NCBI RefSeq assembly: GCF_016734905.1 | Contig: NZ_JAERPO010000001.1 | Coordinates: forward strand, 558,001-622,000 | DNA: 64,000 nt | Origin: Sphingopyxis jiangsuensis | Lineage (GTDB): Bacteria > Pseudomonadota > Alphaproteobacteria > Sphingomonadales > Sphingomonadaceae | Direction: 5' to 3' | Shown here: piece after piece, positions 36,289 through 44,877 of the stretch | How the letters are laid out: every line of letters starts with the position of its first letter | Position numbering within the stretch: position 1 is the stretch's first letter | Notes under the pieces: generated by a model | Seen by the model: the letters and a program-made list of their open reading frames with translations, nothing else | What the model was told of the DNA's origin: nothing | Database searches by the model: none | Translations under genes and position numbers: made by a program

Positions 36289-36786
36289 ATGACCGACGCC
36301 GATCCTTCCAAACAGCGCATCATCTCGGTCGACCTCGACGAAAGCTCGATCGTCTGGCGCAACCCCGATGTCGAGCAGGAACGGCGCGTCGCGATTTTCG
36401 ACCTTATCGAGGAAAATAAATTCGTGCCGCAGCGCGGGCACGAGGATGGCTATGCCGGCCCCTACCGCCTGACGCTGCGCGTCGAGGATGGACGGCTGAT
36501 TTTCGAGATTGCGCGCGAAGATGGCTCGCCGCTCGAGGCGATCATTCTCGGCCTTGGGCGCTTTCGCCGGCCGATCCGCGATTATTTCGCCATTTGCGAC
36601 AGCTATTATCAGGCGATCAAGACCTCGACCGCCCAGCAGATCGAAACTGTCGACATGGCCCGCCGCGCCCTCCACAACGAAGCAGCGGAAATGCTGATGG
36701 ACCGGCTCGACGGCAAGATCGCGGTCGATTTCGATACCGCGCGGCGGCTGTTCACGCTGATCTGCGTGCTGCATATCAAGGGTTAG
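36289..36786 (+). CDS. UPF0262 family protein
   Basis: 165 aa. The sequence begins DPSKQRIISVDLDESSIVWR and contains RRVAIFDLIEENKFVP and YRLTLRVEDGRLIFEI, the pattern of the UPF0262 family, which is restricted to alphaproteobacteria and has no known function. No membrane segment or signal. It is divergent from dnaB and starts a run with the GH25 protein, cdd and dcd. Confidence 0.9.
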   Translation: MTDADPSKQRIISVDLDESSIVWRNPDVEQERRVAIFDLIEENKFVPQRGHEDGYAGPYRLTLRVEDGRLIFEIAREDGSPLEAIILGLGRFRRPIRDYFAICDSYYQAIKTSTAQQIETVDMARRALHNEAAEMLMDRLDGKIAVDFDTARRLFTLICVLHIKG

Positions 36787-36788
36787 CA

Positions 36789-37544
36789 ATGGCGACGGGG
36801 GCGGCACCATTGGGGAGTATCGGCGTAAAACTTCGCGACTGGCGCAGCCGCAGCGCGCACCTGCTGCGTCGTATCGGCGGTCTGTTGCTGTTGCTGATTC
36901 TGGCGGCTGCAATCGCGCTTTGGTGGGCGTCGCGCTGGGCTCCCCCGCGCGACATCTATCCGGTCCAAGGCGTGACGATCGACGCGAGCAACGGCGAAGT
37001 CCACTGGGGCTCGATCAAGGCCGCTGGCGCCGACTTTGCCTATATTTCTGCCACCACGGGGCGCGACGGAACCGACACGCACTACGCCGAGAATATGCGC
37101 GCCGCGCGCGATGCGGGAATCAGTACCGGATCGATCCACCGCTACAGCCTTTGCACGCTCGCGACCGACCAGGCGGCGAATTTCATCCGCCACGTAGCGC
37201 GGCGCCCTGACGCGCTGCCGCCGGTCGTCTGGCTCGACTTCGACGATAGCTGTCCCGACCGGCCGACGCGCGCGCTGCTGCTGTCCGAACTCGCGACCTT
37301 CCTCGCGCAGATCGAGGCACATATGGGCAAGCGCAGCCTGATCGCCCCCGGCCCCGCGTTCGAGGCCGAGTATCGCGTGACCGAAAGCATTGCGCGCACC
37401 GCGTGGCTGCGCCGCGACTTTTTCGAACCCGATTATGGCGCCCACCCCTGGACGATGTGGCAGGCAACGGGCCATCTTCGCATTGCGGGCGCCGATGGCA
37501 CCGTCGGCTGGAACGTCGTACGCCCCGAAGGAGAAACCCTATGA
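36789..37544 (+). CDS. Glycoside hydrolase family 25 (lysozyme-like) membrane-anchored protein
   Basis: 251 aa from ATG 36789, two bases after the UPF0262 stop. One membrane helix (about residues 30-48) anchors a periplasmic GH25 domain: VQGVTIDASNGEVHWGSIKA (the first catalytic-face strand), FAYISATTGRDGTD, VVWLDFDDSCPD (Asp/Glu pair position) and PWTMWQATGHLRI near the end. GH25 enzymes cut the MurNAc-GlcNAc bond of peptidoglycan. Its stop overlaps the cdd start (ATGA). Confidence 0.88.
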   Translation: MATGAAPLGSIGVKLRDWRSRSAHLLRRIGGLLLLLILAAAIALWWASRWAPPRDIYPVQGVTIDASNGEVHWGSIKAAGADFAYISATTGRDGTDTHYAENMRAARDAGISTGSIHRYSLCTLATDQAANFIRHVARRPDALPPVVWLDFDDSCPDRPTRALLLSELATFLAQIEAHMGKRSLIAPGPAFEAEYRVTESIARTAWLRRDFFEPDYGAHPWTMWQATGHLRIAGADGTVGWNVVRPEGETL

Positions 37545-37993
37545 CGGACGCGCGCGATGCGCTCATTGCGGCGGCGCGCGATGCCGCGAGCCGCGCTTAC
37601 GCCCCCTATTCGGGCTATCATGTCGGCGCTGCGCTGCTCCTTGATAACGGCGATGTCGTCACCGGCGCCAATGTCGAGAATGCGAGCTATGGCCTGACGC
37701 TCTGTGCCGAAACCGCGGCGATTGCGAAGATCGCGAACGAGGGCTGGATCGACCGGCTTGCCGAGGTCGCGATCGTCGGCGGCCGTCCCGACGGCGACGC
37801 GCTGATCGGCAGCGAGCCGGTGCATCCGTGCGGACGCTGCCGTCAGATACTGAACGAGGCCGCCGAACGGTCGCGCGCCGATATATTGGTTCATTGCGCC
37901 TCGGGCGACGGCACGTCGATCGCGACCTATCGGCTGAGCGAACTGCTGCCCGCCGCATTCGGACCCAAGGATCTGGGCCTCATAACCGACTGA
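37541..37993 (+). CDS. cdd: Cytidine deaminase
   Basis: 150 aa. Zinc-dependent deaminase of cytidine and deoxycytidine: LLLDNGDVVTGANVENASYG, the catalytic CAETAAI (Cys/Glu) and PCGRCRQIL (two Zn cysteines). GH25 stop and cdd ATG overlap by four bases. Together with dcd 39 bases downstream this gives two pyrimidine-salvage steps in one place. Confidence 0.96.
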   Translation: MTDARDALIAAARDAASRAYAPYSGYHVGAALLLDNGDVVTGANVENASYGLTLCAETAAIAKIANEGWIDRLAEVAIVGGRPDGDALIGSEPVHPCGRCRQILNEAAERSRADILVHCASGDGTSIATYRLSELLPAAFGPKDLGLITD

Positions 37994-38032
37994 CCGCTTG
38001 CACTCGTCCGCGCGCGCCGACAAGAGAAACGC

Positions 38033-38587
38033 ATGGCCATTCTTTCCGACAAATGGATTCGCGAAGCCGCCCGGACGCAGGGCATGATCGAGCCTTTCGT
38101 GGAGGCGCAGCGGCGCGACGGCTGCATCAGCTACGGCCTCTCCTCTTACGGCTATGACGCGCGCGTCGCGCCCGAGTTCAAGATTTTCACCAATATCGAC
38201 AGCACCACCGTCGACCCAAAGGCGTTCGATCCCAAGAATTTCGTCGATCGCGAAACCGACGTGTGCATCATCCCGCCGAACAGCTTCGCGCTCGCTCGCA
38301 CGGTCGAGTATTTCCGTATTCCGCGCGATGTGCTCGTCATCTGCCTCGGCAAATCGACCTATGCGCGCTGCGGCATCATCGTGAACGTCACCCCGCTCGA
38401 GCCCGGCTGGGAAGGGCATGTAACGCTGGAATTTTCCAACACGACTCCCCTGCCCGCCAAAATCTATGCCAATGAGGGGGCGTGCCAATTCCTGTTCCTG
38501 CAAGGCAATGAGCCGTGCGAGACGAGCTATGCCGACCGCTCGGGCAAATATATGGGGCAGAAGGGCGTCACGCTGCCGAAGCTGTAG
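38033..38587 (+). CDS. dcd: dCTP deaminase
   Basis: 184 aa, the standard length. It deaminates dCTP to dUTP for thymidylate synthesis. Motifs: [40 protein letters not shown] and [20 protein letters not shown] (catalytic Glu). The C-terminal [19 protein letters not shown] lid is present. Confidence 0.97.
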   Translation: MAILSDKWIREAARTQGMIEPFVEAQRRDGCISYGLSSYGYDARVAPEFKIFTNIDSTTVDPKAFDPKNFVDRETDVCIIPPNSFALARTVEYFRIPRDVLVICLGKSTYARCGIIVNVTPLEPGWEGHVTLEFSNTTPLPAKIYANEGACQFLFLQGNEPCETSYADRSGKYMGQKGVTLPKL

Positions 38588-38620
38588 GAAGGATTGAGCC
38601 GCGCGCTTCGGCGTTGATCT

Positions 38621-38990
38621 CAAAGTTCAGGAAAGTTCAGCCTTGTGCACGCCGCGGTTTGCAACGCCCGGCGGACATGCCGCCCCGGCTTCTACCCGCA
38701 CCGGCAAGGCCGGGAAGCGATCCTTTTGTCCACATATCGAAAGAGCCGGGACGAAGGCTGGCACAGCGGAATAATGTAGGACAGCAGTTTTTTCGCGCGC
38801 GGGACGTCCGGTTTGGGGTGGAGAGCTGCCGCTAAATCCTCCCTGTCGCGCAGCGATGGGGAGGGGGACCGCTCGCGAAGCGAGGGTTGGAGGGGGGCCG
38901 CGACGTTGCGCCATTAGCCCCTCCGTCAGCCCTTCGGGCTGCCACCTCCCCATGCCTTCGCCACAGGGAGGATCGAACGCCCGCAATTGG
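38621..38990. repeat. Dispersed intergenic repeat, copy A
   Basis: Similar over its whole length to 59071-59433. A 61-base block is identical (38896-38956 and 59341-59401). The last 150 bases form an imperfect inverted repeat: CCTCCCTGT...ATGGGGAGG at one end and CCTCCCCATG...CACAGGGAGG at the other. No reading frame is shared, so it is a non-coding element family. Confidence 0.88.
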
Positions 38991-39141
38991 CCGCTTTCCT
39001 GCATTCCTATGTCCGTTCGTGTCGAACGAAGGCGAGACACCCTTCGGCGCCCGCCTTTCCCTCCGCCCAAACGTCGAACTCGCCGCCCTCATCCCCCGCC
39101 ATCGCCCCTTGGCACCCGGCACCATCTGCGCTAGCTTCCAC

Positions 39142-39157
39142 TTAACGTTTACGTAAA
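39142..39157. promoter_or_regulatory. ACGT-N2-ACGT palindrome (LiuR-like operator)
   Basis: TTAACGTTTACGTAAA ends 12 bases before the ATG at 39170. Palindromes with the ACGT-N2-ACGT core are the sites of MerR-family regulators of branched-chain amino acid and fatty acid degradation (LiuR). A second such site is at 59578. Regulator not encoded in the window. Confidence 0.5.
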
Positions 39158-39169
39158 GAGAGAGAGCCG

Positions 39170-40342
39170 ATGACCGAAGCACGCGAATTCGACATCATCG
39201 TCTATGGCGCGACAGGGTTCACGGGCCGGCTTGTGGCCGAATATCTCGCGCACCATTATGCTGGGCGCAAGGACGCCCCCAAATGGGCGATGGCGGGACG
39301 CAGCAAGGATAAGCTCGCCGAGGTGCGCGACCTGATCGGCGCGCCGAAGGACGTGCCGCTCGTGATCGCCGACGCGAACGATCCCGCCAGCCTCGACGCG
39401 ATGGCGCACCGCTCGAAGGTCGTGCTCACGACCGTCGGCCCGTACCAGCTTTACGGCGGCGATCTTGTCGCCGCCTGCGTCCGCGCGGGCACGGCCTATG
39501 CCGATCTGTGCGGCGAGCCCGGCTGGATGCGCGAGATGATCGACGCACATCAGGATGCGGCCAAGGCTTCGGGCGCGCGCATCACCTTCAGCTGCGGGTT
39601 CGATTCGATCCCTTTCGACCTCGGCGTGCTCTTCCTGCAGGCCGAGGCGGTGAAGCGGCACGGCAAGCCCGCGCCGCGCGTCAAGGGCCGCGTGCGCAAG
39701 ATGCAGGGCGGCGCGTCGGGCGGCACCATCGCGAGCCTGACCGAAACGCTGAAGGCCGTCGCCAAAAAGCCGTCGCTCGCGCTGCTGCTCAAATCCTCCT
39801 TCGCGCTGACCCCGGGGTTCGAGGGGCCATCGCAGCCGACCGGGCTCGTCCCCGAACATGACAGCGCGACGGGCACCTGGACCGCACCCTTCATCATGGC
39901 GCCGATCAACACCAAGAATGTCCACCGCACCAATTTCCTGTTGGGGCACGAATGGGGTGCGGACCTTGTCTATGACGAGATGGTGATGACGACGATCGGC
40001 GACGCTGGCAAAGCGATGGCCGAGGCGATGGCGAAGGCGAACCCCTTTGGCGACGCCAAGCTGAAGCCTGGCGAAGGGCCGAGCAAGGAAGAGCGCGAGG
40101 CGGGCTTTTACGACATCCTGTTCATCGGCGAGTATCCCGACGGAACGACGATCCGCGCCAGCGTCCAGGGCGACCGCGATCCCGGCTATGGCTCGACGTC
40201 GAAAATGCTTGCGGAAACAGGGATGGCGCTGCTGGAAAATGACAGCAAAGGCGGCATCTGGACGCCGGGTGCGCTGCTCGGTCGGGCGCTGATCGACCGG
40301 CTGACCACCAATGCGGGACTGACCTTCCAGATCGAGGAATAA
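39170..40342 (+). CDS. Saccharopine dehydrogenase-like / trans-acting enoyl reductase family protein
   Basis: 390 aa. N-terminal Rossmann fold starts EFDIIVYGATGFTGRLVAEYL; VVLTTVGPYQLYGGDLVAAC and YADLCGEPGWMREMI follow, all typical of the saccharopine-dehydrogenase-like family whose mycobacterial members act as enoyl reductases on polyketide chains. The bacterial homologues' substrate is unknown. GAGAGAGAG is the ribosome site. A LiuR-like palindrome lies directly upstream and a thioesterase gene directly downstream, hinting at acyl-CoA or lipid metabolism. Confidence 0.82.
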   Translation: MTEAREFDIIVYGATGFTGRLVAEYLAHHYAGRKDAPKWAMAGRSKDKLAEVRDLIGAPKDVPLVIADANDPASLDAMAHRSKVVLTTVGPYQLYGGDLVAACVRAGTAYADLCGEPGWMREMIDAHQDAAKASGARITFSCGFDSIPFDLGVLFLQAEAVKRHGKPAPRVKGRVRKMQGGASGGTIASLTETLKAVAKKPSLALLLKSSFALTPGFEGPSQPTGLVPEHDSATGTWTAPFIMAPINTKNVHRTNFLLGHEWGADLVYDEMVMTTIGDAGKAMAEAMAKANPFGDAKLKPGEGPSKEEREAGFYDILFIGEYPDGTTIRASVQGDRDPGYGSTSKMLAETGMALLENDSKGGIWTPGALLGRALIDRLTTNAGLTFQIEE

Positions 40343-40349
40343 GCACAGG

Positions 40350-41150
40350 ATGAGCACCTCCCCCAGCGCCCTCGACGCGCTGCTCTCCACGCTGCGCGTC
40401 GATGGCGACAGCGCAACCGCGCATATCGACACCGGCTGGATGCAGGGCCGCACAGCCTATGGCGGCATCAGTTCGGCGGTCGCGCTCGCTGCAGTCATGG
40501 AGCGCCATCCGACGGATGCACCTTTACGTTATGCCCAGATCAGCTTTGTCGGCCCCGTCGGGGGCGATTGCACGGTGGCGACGCGCGAGTTGCGCCGGTC
40601 GAAGTCCTCGCTGTTCGTCGACGCCGGCGTGTCGAGCGATCAGGGGTTCGGGACCGCGGCGATCTTTGCCTTCTCGGGCGATCGCGCGAGCCACCTCGAC
40701 CACAATCGCCTGACCATGCCCGACGGCCCCGACCCCGACACACTCGAACCCGTCCCCGACCACAAGGTTCGCCCGCCCTTCACGCGCCATTTCGACATGC
40801 GCCCGGTCAGCGGGCCGCGCTTCGACTGGAAAAGCGATGTCGGCGAATATCTGACCTGGGTCCGTTTCGTCGAGGAGCCCTCCTGTCATCCGATGGTCAC
40901 GCTGCTTGCGATGGGCGATGCGCTACCCCCCGCCGCAATGGCGCTGTTCAGCGAGTTCGGGCCGATCAGTTCGATGAACTGGACGGTCAACATGCTGACC
41001 GGCACCCCCGCCACCGACGACGGTTGGTGGCTGTTGTCGGCCAAGACGGGCTATGCGCGCGGCGGCTTTTCGGTGCAGGACATGATGATCTGGAACCGCG
41101 CGGGCGAACCTGTGATGAGCGGCAGCCAGGGAATCGCTATCTACGCCTAA
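40350..41150 (+). CDS. Acyl-CoA thioesterase family protein (TesB-like)
   Basis: 266 aa, double hotdog fold. Family features: GWMQGRTAYGGISSAVALAA (first hotdog helix), FVGPVGGDCTVATRELRRSK, and the second hotdog with FSEFGPISSMNWTVNML and WWLLSAKTGYARGGFSVQDM near the end. It starts seven bases after the previous stop. It probably hydrolyses medium or long acyl-CoA; chain length is not predictable. Confidence 0.87.
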   Translation: MSTSPSALDALLSTLRVDGDSATAHIDTGWMQGRTAYGGISSAVALAAVMERHPTDAPLRYAQISFVGPVGGDCTVATRELRRSKSSLFVDAGVSSDQGFGTAAIFAFSGDRASHLDHNRLTMPDGPDPDTLEPVPDHKVRPPFTRHFDMRPVSGPRFDWKSDVGEYLTWVRFVEEPSCHPMVTLLAMGDALPPAAMALFSEFGPISSMNWTVNMLTGTPATDDGWWLLSAKTGYARGGFSVQDMMIWNRAGEPVMSGSQGIAIYA

Positions 41151-41154
41151 AAGC

Positions 41155-41182
41155 CGTCGTCCCTGCCTTCGCAGGGGCGACG
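41155..41182. terminator. Hairpin between convergent thioesterase and kinase genes
   Basis: Arms CGTCGTCCCTGC (41155-41166) and GCAGGGGCGACG (41171-41182) pair with one mismatch around a CTTC loop. There is no T-run, so termination is likely but not certain; the unit also resembles the short inverted repeats common between sphingomonad genes. Confidence 0.5.
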
Positions 41183-41183
41183 A

Positions 41184-42536
41184 TTAGGCAATCGGCAGCG
41201 CGATCACCGCCTCGAGCCCGCCTTGTGCCCCATTGGCGAGCGACAGCGCCCCGCCCTCGCCGGCCGCAATCTCGCGCGCGATCGACAGCCCCAGCCCAGC
41301 GCCGCCCGTCGCGCGGTTTCGCGACTGTTCGCCGCGCGCGAAGGGCTCCACCAGCGCACGGATCTGTTCGTCGGTGAGGCCGGGGCCGTCGTCGGCGACA
41401 ACGACCTGAGCTTGATCTGCCACGAGACGCACCGAGAGCCGCGCGCGGCTGCCATATGTGACGCCATTGTCGATAAGGTTGCGCAGCGCCCGGCGCAGCA
41501 ACATCGGTCGCGCGACGACCGCGGCCTGCACGACATTATCAACCGCGACATTCTTGCCCTGCTCGACATAATCCTCGGCGAGTTCGCAGACGAGCGCCGA
41601 CAGCTCGATCCGCTCCTGCACCTCATTCCCCGCCCCCGTCCGCGCGAGCGCCAAAATGTCGGTGAGCATCGCAGTCATCTCGTCGATCGAGGCGATCATC
41701 TTGTCGCGCAGCCGATCGTCCTCGACCCCCTCGACGCGGACGCGGAGACTGGCGAGCGGCGTGCGCAGGTCGTGCCCTACCGCGCCGAGCATCCGGTCCT
41801 TGTCGGCAAGCATCGTCGCGATGCGCGCGCGATACGCGTTGAAGGCGCGGATCAGGTCGCGCACGTCCGACGGCCCCTCCTCGTCGATCGGGATTGCGTC
41901 GCGCACTGCGGGGTTGGAGCGGGCGGCGCGCGTCAGGTCGCGCAGTGGCGCCGCGGCGCGCCACGCGATGATCATGATCGGGATGAGGAGGAGGAGATAG
42001 AGAACCAGCGTTTGCCAGACCAGGAAACCCTGCAGCCGGTTTCCGCTCGCAGGCAGGCGGCCGCGCACGGCATAATAGCGTCCGCCTACCTCCGCGACCA
42101 CAATTGCCGTCCGCCCGGGCAGCTCGGTGCGCCCGAACCGGGGACGCTGCGGCAACACCCAAGCCTTGACGTCGCGTGCGTCGACATTGGCGTCGCCGAG
42201 CAGCGTCGCCACATAATCGGAGAGCTCCGGCATGGCGCTCGCGCCCGGAGGAACCGGCGGAGCTGCGTCGCCCGTCCAGACCCGCGGCTCGCGACGCTGG
42301 CGGCGGCGCTCGCGAGGGTCGCCCCGCTGGCGCTGAGGTTCGATCAGACCGCGCTCGTAACGGTCGACCGCGTCGATGATCCGCGCCACGGTCATCCCGC
42401 CACCATGTGCGAGCATCTGTTGCTTCATGCCGCGCGCGAGCAGGGCGAAGTTCACCGCCTGAGCGACAAACAGCATCACCGCGACGGCAAAGACGAGCTG
42501 GCCGATCAGGCTTTTGGGCCACAGACGGAATCTCAT
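41184..42536 (-). CDS. Sensor histidine kinase (EnvZ-like)
   Basis: 450 aa from ATG 42536. Two membrane helices (about residues 12-30 and 150-172) flank a periplasmic domain rich in Arg/Pro; then HAMP, HisKA with LGAVGHDLRTPLASLRVRVE (phospho-His about residue 255) and HATPase with VVADDGPGLTDEQIRAL and GGAGLGLSIAREIA. It overlaps the response regulator start by four bases, forming a standard two-component pair. The signal is unknown. Confidence 0.92.
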   Translation of the reverse strand: MRFRLWPKSLIGQLVFAVAVMLFVAQAVNFALLARGMKQQMLAHGGGMTVARIIDAVDRYERGLIEPQRQRGDPRERRRQRREPRVWTGDAAPPVPPGASAMPELSDYVATLLGDANVDARDVKAWVLPQRPRFGRTELPGRTAIVVAEVGGRYYAVRGRLPASGNRLQGFLVWQTLVLYLLLLIPIMIIAWRAAAPLRDLTRAARSNPAVRDAIPIDEEGPSDVRDLIRAFNAYRARIATMLADKDRMLGAVGHDLRTPLASLRVRVEGVEDDRLRDKMIASIDEMTAMLTDILALARTGAGNEVQERIELSALVCELAEDYVEQGKNVAVDNVVQAAVVARPMLLRRALRNLIDNGVTYGSRARLSVRLVADQAQVVVADDGPGLTDEQIRALVEPFARGEQSRNRATGGAGLGLSIAREIAAGEGGALSLANGAQGGLEAVIALPIA

Positions 42537-43267
42537 GCCGCGGGTCCGATTCGTTTGACCTCGCACGCGAGCGTATAGCCGCCGCCCCACACCGTCTTGA
42601 CGAGCTGCGGATGCGCGGGGTCGGTCTCGATCTTCTTGCGCAGGCGGCTGACCAGATTGTCAATCGCGCGGTCGAAAATATCGGCCTCGCGCCCACGGAC
42701 GAGGTCGAGCAGCCGGTCGCGGCTCATCACCTGCCGCGGATGGCGCAGCAGGGCGTGGAGCAGATGATATTCGCCCGACGACAGCGCGACCTCCTCGCCT
42801 GCTTCGTCGACAAGGACGCGCTCAACCTCGCGCAGCACCCAAGGCCCGAAGGCGTAGCTCGTCCCGCCCGAGTCGAGCGCACGTCCGTTTGCCTGCGTCC
42901 GGCGCAGCACGGTGCGAATCCGAGCAACCAGTTCGCGCGGGTTGAAAGGTTTGACGACATAATCGTCGGCGCCCATTTCAAGCCCGATAATTCGTTCGGT
43001 GTCCTCTGCGCGTGCGGTCAGCAGAATCACGGGCACGTCGCCCGCCTCGCGCAGGTGCCGTGTGAGCGACAATCCGTCCTCGCCAGGCATCATGATGTCG
43101 CTGACCACCAGATCGACCCCCTGCGCGCGCAGCACCGACCGCGCCTCAGCCGCGCTGGCCGCCGCCGTAACGGCAAATCCTTGCGTTTCCAGATACTCGC
43201 CCAGCGGCTCGCGGATCGACGGCTCGTCGTCGACCAGCAGGATGCGCGGCGTGTCGCTATCGGTCAT
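42533..43267 (-). CDS. OmpR-family response regulator
   Basis: 244 aa. Receiver domain with ILLVDDEPSIREPLGEYLE, phospho-acceptor Asp in VDLVVSDIMMPGEDGL (about residue 55) and the Lys of DDYVVKPFNPRELVAR; C-terminal winged-helix DNA-binding domain (SSGEYHLLHALLRHPRQVMS and the end KTVWGGGYTL). It is transcribed before its kinase. Candidate binding sites in this window are the CGCA direct repeats at 44067. Confidence 0.94.
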   Translation of the reverse strand: MTDSDTPRILLVDDEPSIREPLGEYLETQGFAVTAAASAAEARSVLRAQGVDLVVSDIMMPGEDGLSLTRHLREAGDVPVILLTARAEDTERIIGLEMGADDYVVKPFNPRELVARIRTVLRRTQANGRALDSGGTSYAFGPWVLREVERVLVDEAGEEVALSSGEYHLLHALLRHPRQVMSRDRLLDLVRGREADIFDRAIDNLVSRLRKKIETDPAHPQLVKTVWGGGYTLACEVKRIGPAA

Positions 43268-43328
43268 CGGTTATCCGTCTGAAACAGGCGTTCGCCCACC
43301 GGCACGGAGCCGATGGGCGAACCTTGCT

Positions 43329-43401
43329 GGCAGGGACCAGCGGCAAAGGCAATGCATGGGAGGGGGGAGGAGTGCCCTGCCCGTCGCCGCTGGCCCCTGC
43401 C
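43329..43401 (-). terminator. Long hairpin after the EF-hand gene
   Basis: Arms 43329-43344 (GGCAGGGACCAGCGGC) and 43386-43401 (GCCGCTGGCCCCTGCC) pair with one mismatch; the loop is about 40 bases. It begins seven bases after the EF-hand stop on the minus strand. No clear T-run follows. Confidence 0.5.
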
Positions 43402-43407
43402 AAAGCT

Positions 43408-44001
43408 TTACTGGCTGGCGGGGCGCTGGCCGCGCTTGGCGCGCATCGCCTCACGATGAGCCTTGCGCTCTTCGGCCGTGACCTGCCCGTCCTTGTTCGC
43501 ATCGACGCTGTCGAAGCGCGCGAGCGCTGCGGTCTGGAACTCGGCCTGGCTGATCACCTTGTCGCCGTTGGTGTCGGCGCGGCCCAGCATCATCATGCCA
43601 TGACCGCCGCGCTTGCCGCGATGCCCGCGCATGCCGTCGCGCTTGCCGCGGTGGCTTTCGCCTGCTTCGGCACGCTTCTCGCCACGCTCGGTGCGCTTCG
43701 CGGCGCGCTCGGCGGCGTGTTGATCCCACTCTGCGCGGCTGATGTTGCCGTCCTTGTTCGCGTCGAGGCGCTCGAACATCTTGGCCTGCATTTCGGCGCG
43801 CTTCGCCGCGCGGTCAGTAGCGTCGAGCTTGCCGTCGCCATTCGCGTCCATCTTCGCGAACATCTGCGTTGCGGCGGCTTGCGCTTCGGCGCGGGTCAGC
43901 ACGCCATTGCCATCGGCATCGCCCATCTTGCCACCCGGCGCGGCAAGCGCGGGAACGGCGATCAGGGCGGCGCCCAGAGTGAAGAGGGTGATCTTTTTCA
44001 C
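43408..44001 (-). CDS. Secreted EF-hand calcium-binding protein
   Basis: 197 aa with a signal peptide (KKITLFTLGAALIAVPALAA). Five EF-hand loops are visible: DADGNGVLTRAE, DANGDGKLDATD, DANKDGNISRAE, DTNGDKVISQAE and DANKDGQVTAEE, separated by Arg/Ala/His-rich basic linkers. A periplasmic Ca2+-binding or sensor role is inferred. The two-component genes lie downstream on the same strand and may be functionally linked. Confidence 0.88.
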   Translation of the reverse strand: MKKITLFTLGAALIAVPALAAPGGKMGDADGNGVLTRAEAQAAATQMFAKMDANGDGKLDATDRAAKRAEMQAKMFERLDANKDGNISRAEWDQHAAERAAKRTERGEKRAEAGESHRGKRDGMRGHRGKRGGHGMMMLGRADTNGDKVISQAEFQTAALARFDSVDANKDGQVTAEERKAHREAMRAKRGQRPASQ

Positions 44002-44066
44002 GGAAGTACTCCTTCATGGGGGATCCGGTTTTCGGTCCCGATGAAGCGCTTTTAGGGGCCATTTAT

Positions 44067-44112
44067 CGCACGCAATTGCCGCAATGGCGCAAAATTGTCG
44101 CAAAATGTCGCA
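44067..44112. promoter_or_regulatory. Cluster of CGCA direct repeats upstream of the EF-hand and Yip1 genes
   Basis: Six CGCA tetramers start at 44067, 44071, 44080, 44088, 44099 and 44109, mostly as CGCAATT or CGCAAAAT, roughly 8-11 bases apart. OmpR-type regulators bind direct repeats with near 10-11 base spacing, so this may be a binding array for the adjacent response regulator. The interval is shared by two divergent genes. Confidence 0.4.
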
Positions 44113-44262
44113 ATTGGACGTGCCCGTTCATGTCGCGGCAAGCGGCTTGGCTTGGTCCTGTGACAGGAAACACAGCGCAAGCTTCTACATCATTTCACAT
44201 CGCAATCCGAATTCATGCTAAACTCGAATACCCACTAAGGCAGGGTTCCATGGAAAGGGGCA

Positions 44263-44877
44263 ATGACGATGGAAGGAAACAGCAATAATACCACCGGCCT
44301 GATCGAGCGCATCAAAGGCATCCTGATGTCACCCGCTGCCGAGTGGGACAAGATCGACGCCGAACCCGATACTATCGGCAATATCTATTCGCGCTATGTC
44401 TTTCCTCTCGCCGCAATTCCCGCAGTCGCGGGTTTCATCGGATCGACGATGTTCGGCATTTCCGCCCTCGGATTCACCTATCGCCCCTCCATCGGTTCGG
44501 CGGCAACAACGGCTATCCTGCAATATGCCGGGGCGCTGATCGGCGTCTATGTACTCGCGCTCGTTATCGATGCTCTCGCCCCGACGTTCGAAGCGACGGC
44601 CAACCGTACTCAGGCGTTCAAGGTGGCGGCATATTCCGCGACGGCAAGCTGGGCAGCGGGGATATTCAACCTGATCCCAGCCTTGAGCGTGATCGGAATG
44701 CTGCTCGGCCTCTACAGCCTTTACCTCGTGTATCTCGGCCTCCCCAAGCTCATGCGCGCACCGGAAGGCAAAGCCGTTGGCTATGTCGTTGCGGCCGTCG
44801 TAACAATGATCGTGCTCGTCTTTGCGATCAGCCTGATCATATCGATGATCGTCAGCCCCTTTGCGCAGGGTCTCTGA
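44263..44877 (+). CDS. Yip1-domain membrane protein
   Basis: 204 aa (ATG 44263 or 44269). Four or five hydrophobic helices from about residue 45 onward; the Yip1 pattern is visible as LIERIKGILMSPAAEWDKID at the N-terminus followed by PLAAIPAVAGFIGSTMFG and YLVYLGLPKLMRAPEGKAVG. Bacterial Yip1 proteins have no assigned function. It precedes a short hairpin and the left end of the integrated element. Confidence 0.85.
   Translation: MTMEGNSNNTTGLIERIKGILMSPAAEWDKIDAEPDTIGNIYSRYVFPLAAIPAVAGFIGSTMFGISALGFTYRPSIGSAATTAILQYAGALIGVYVLALVIDALAPTFEATANRTQAFKVAAYSATASWAAGIFNLIPALSVIGMLLGLYSLYLVYLGLPKLMRAPEGKAVGYVVAAVVTMIVLVFAISLIISMIVSPFAQGL

Larger units (their letters stand above)
38588..39169. other. 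582-base intergenic region rich in repeats
   Basis: No credible gene is present; the open frames here are short and lack codon bias. It contains one copy of a dispersed 370-base repeat (38621-38990), a half-site related to the inverted repeat at 22895 (39014-39041) and, next to the following gene, an ACGT-N2-ACGT palindrome. Confidence 0.8.
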
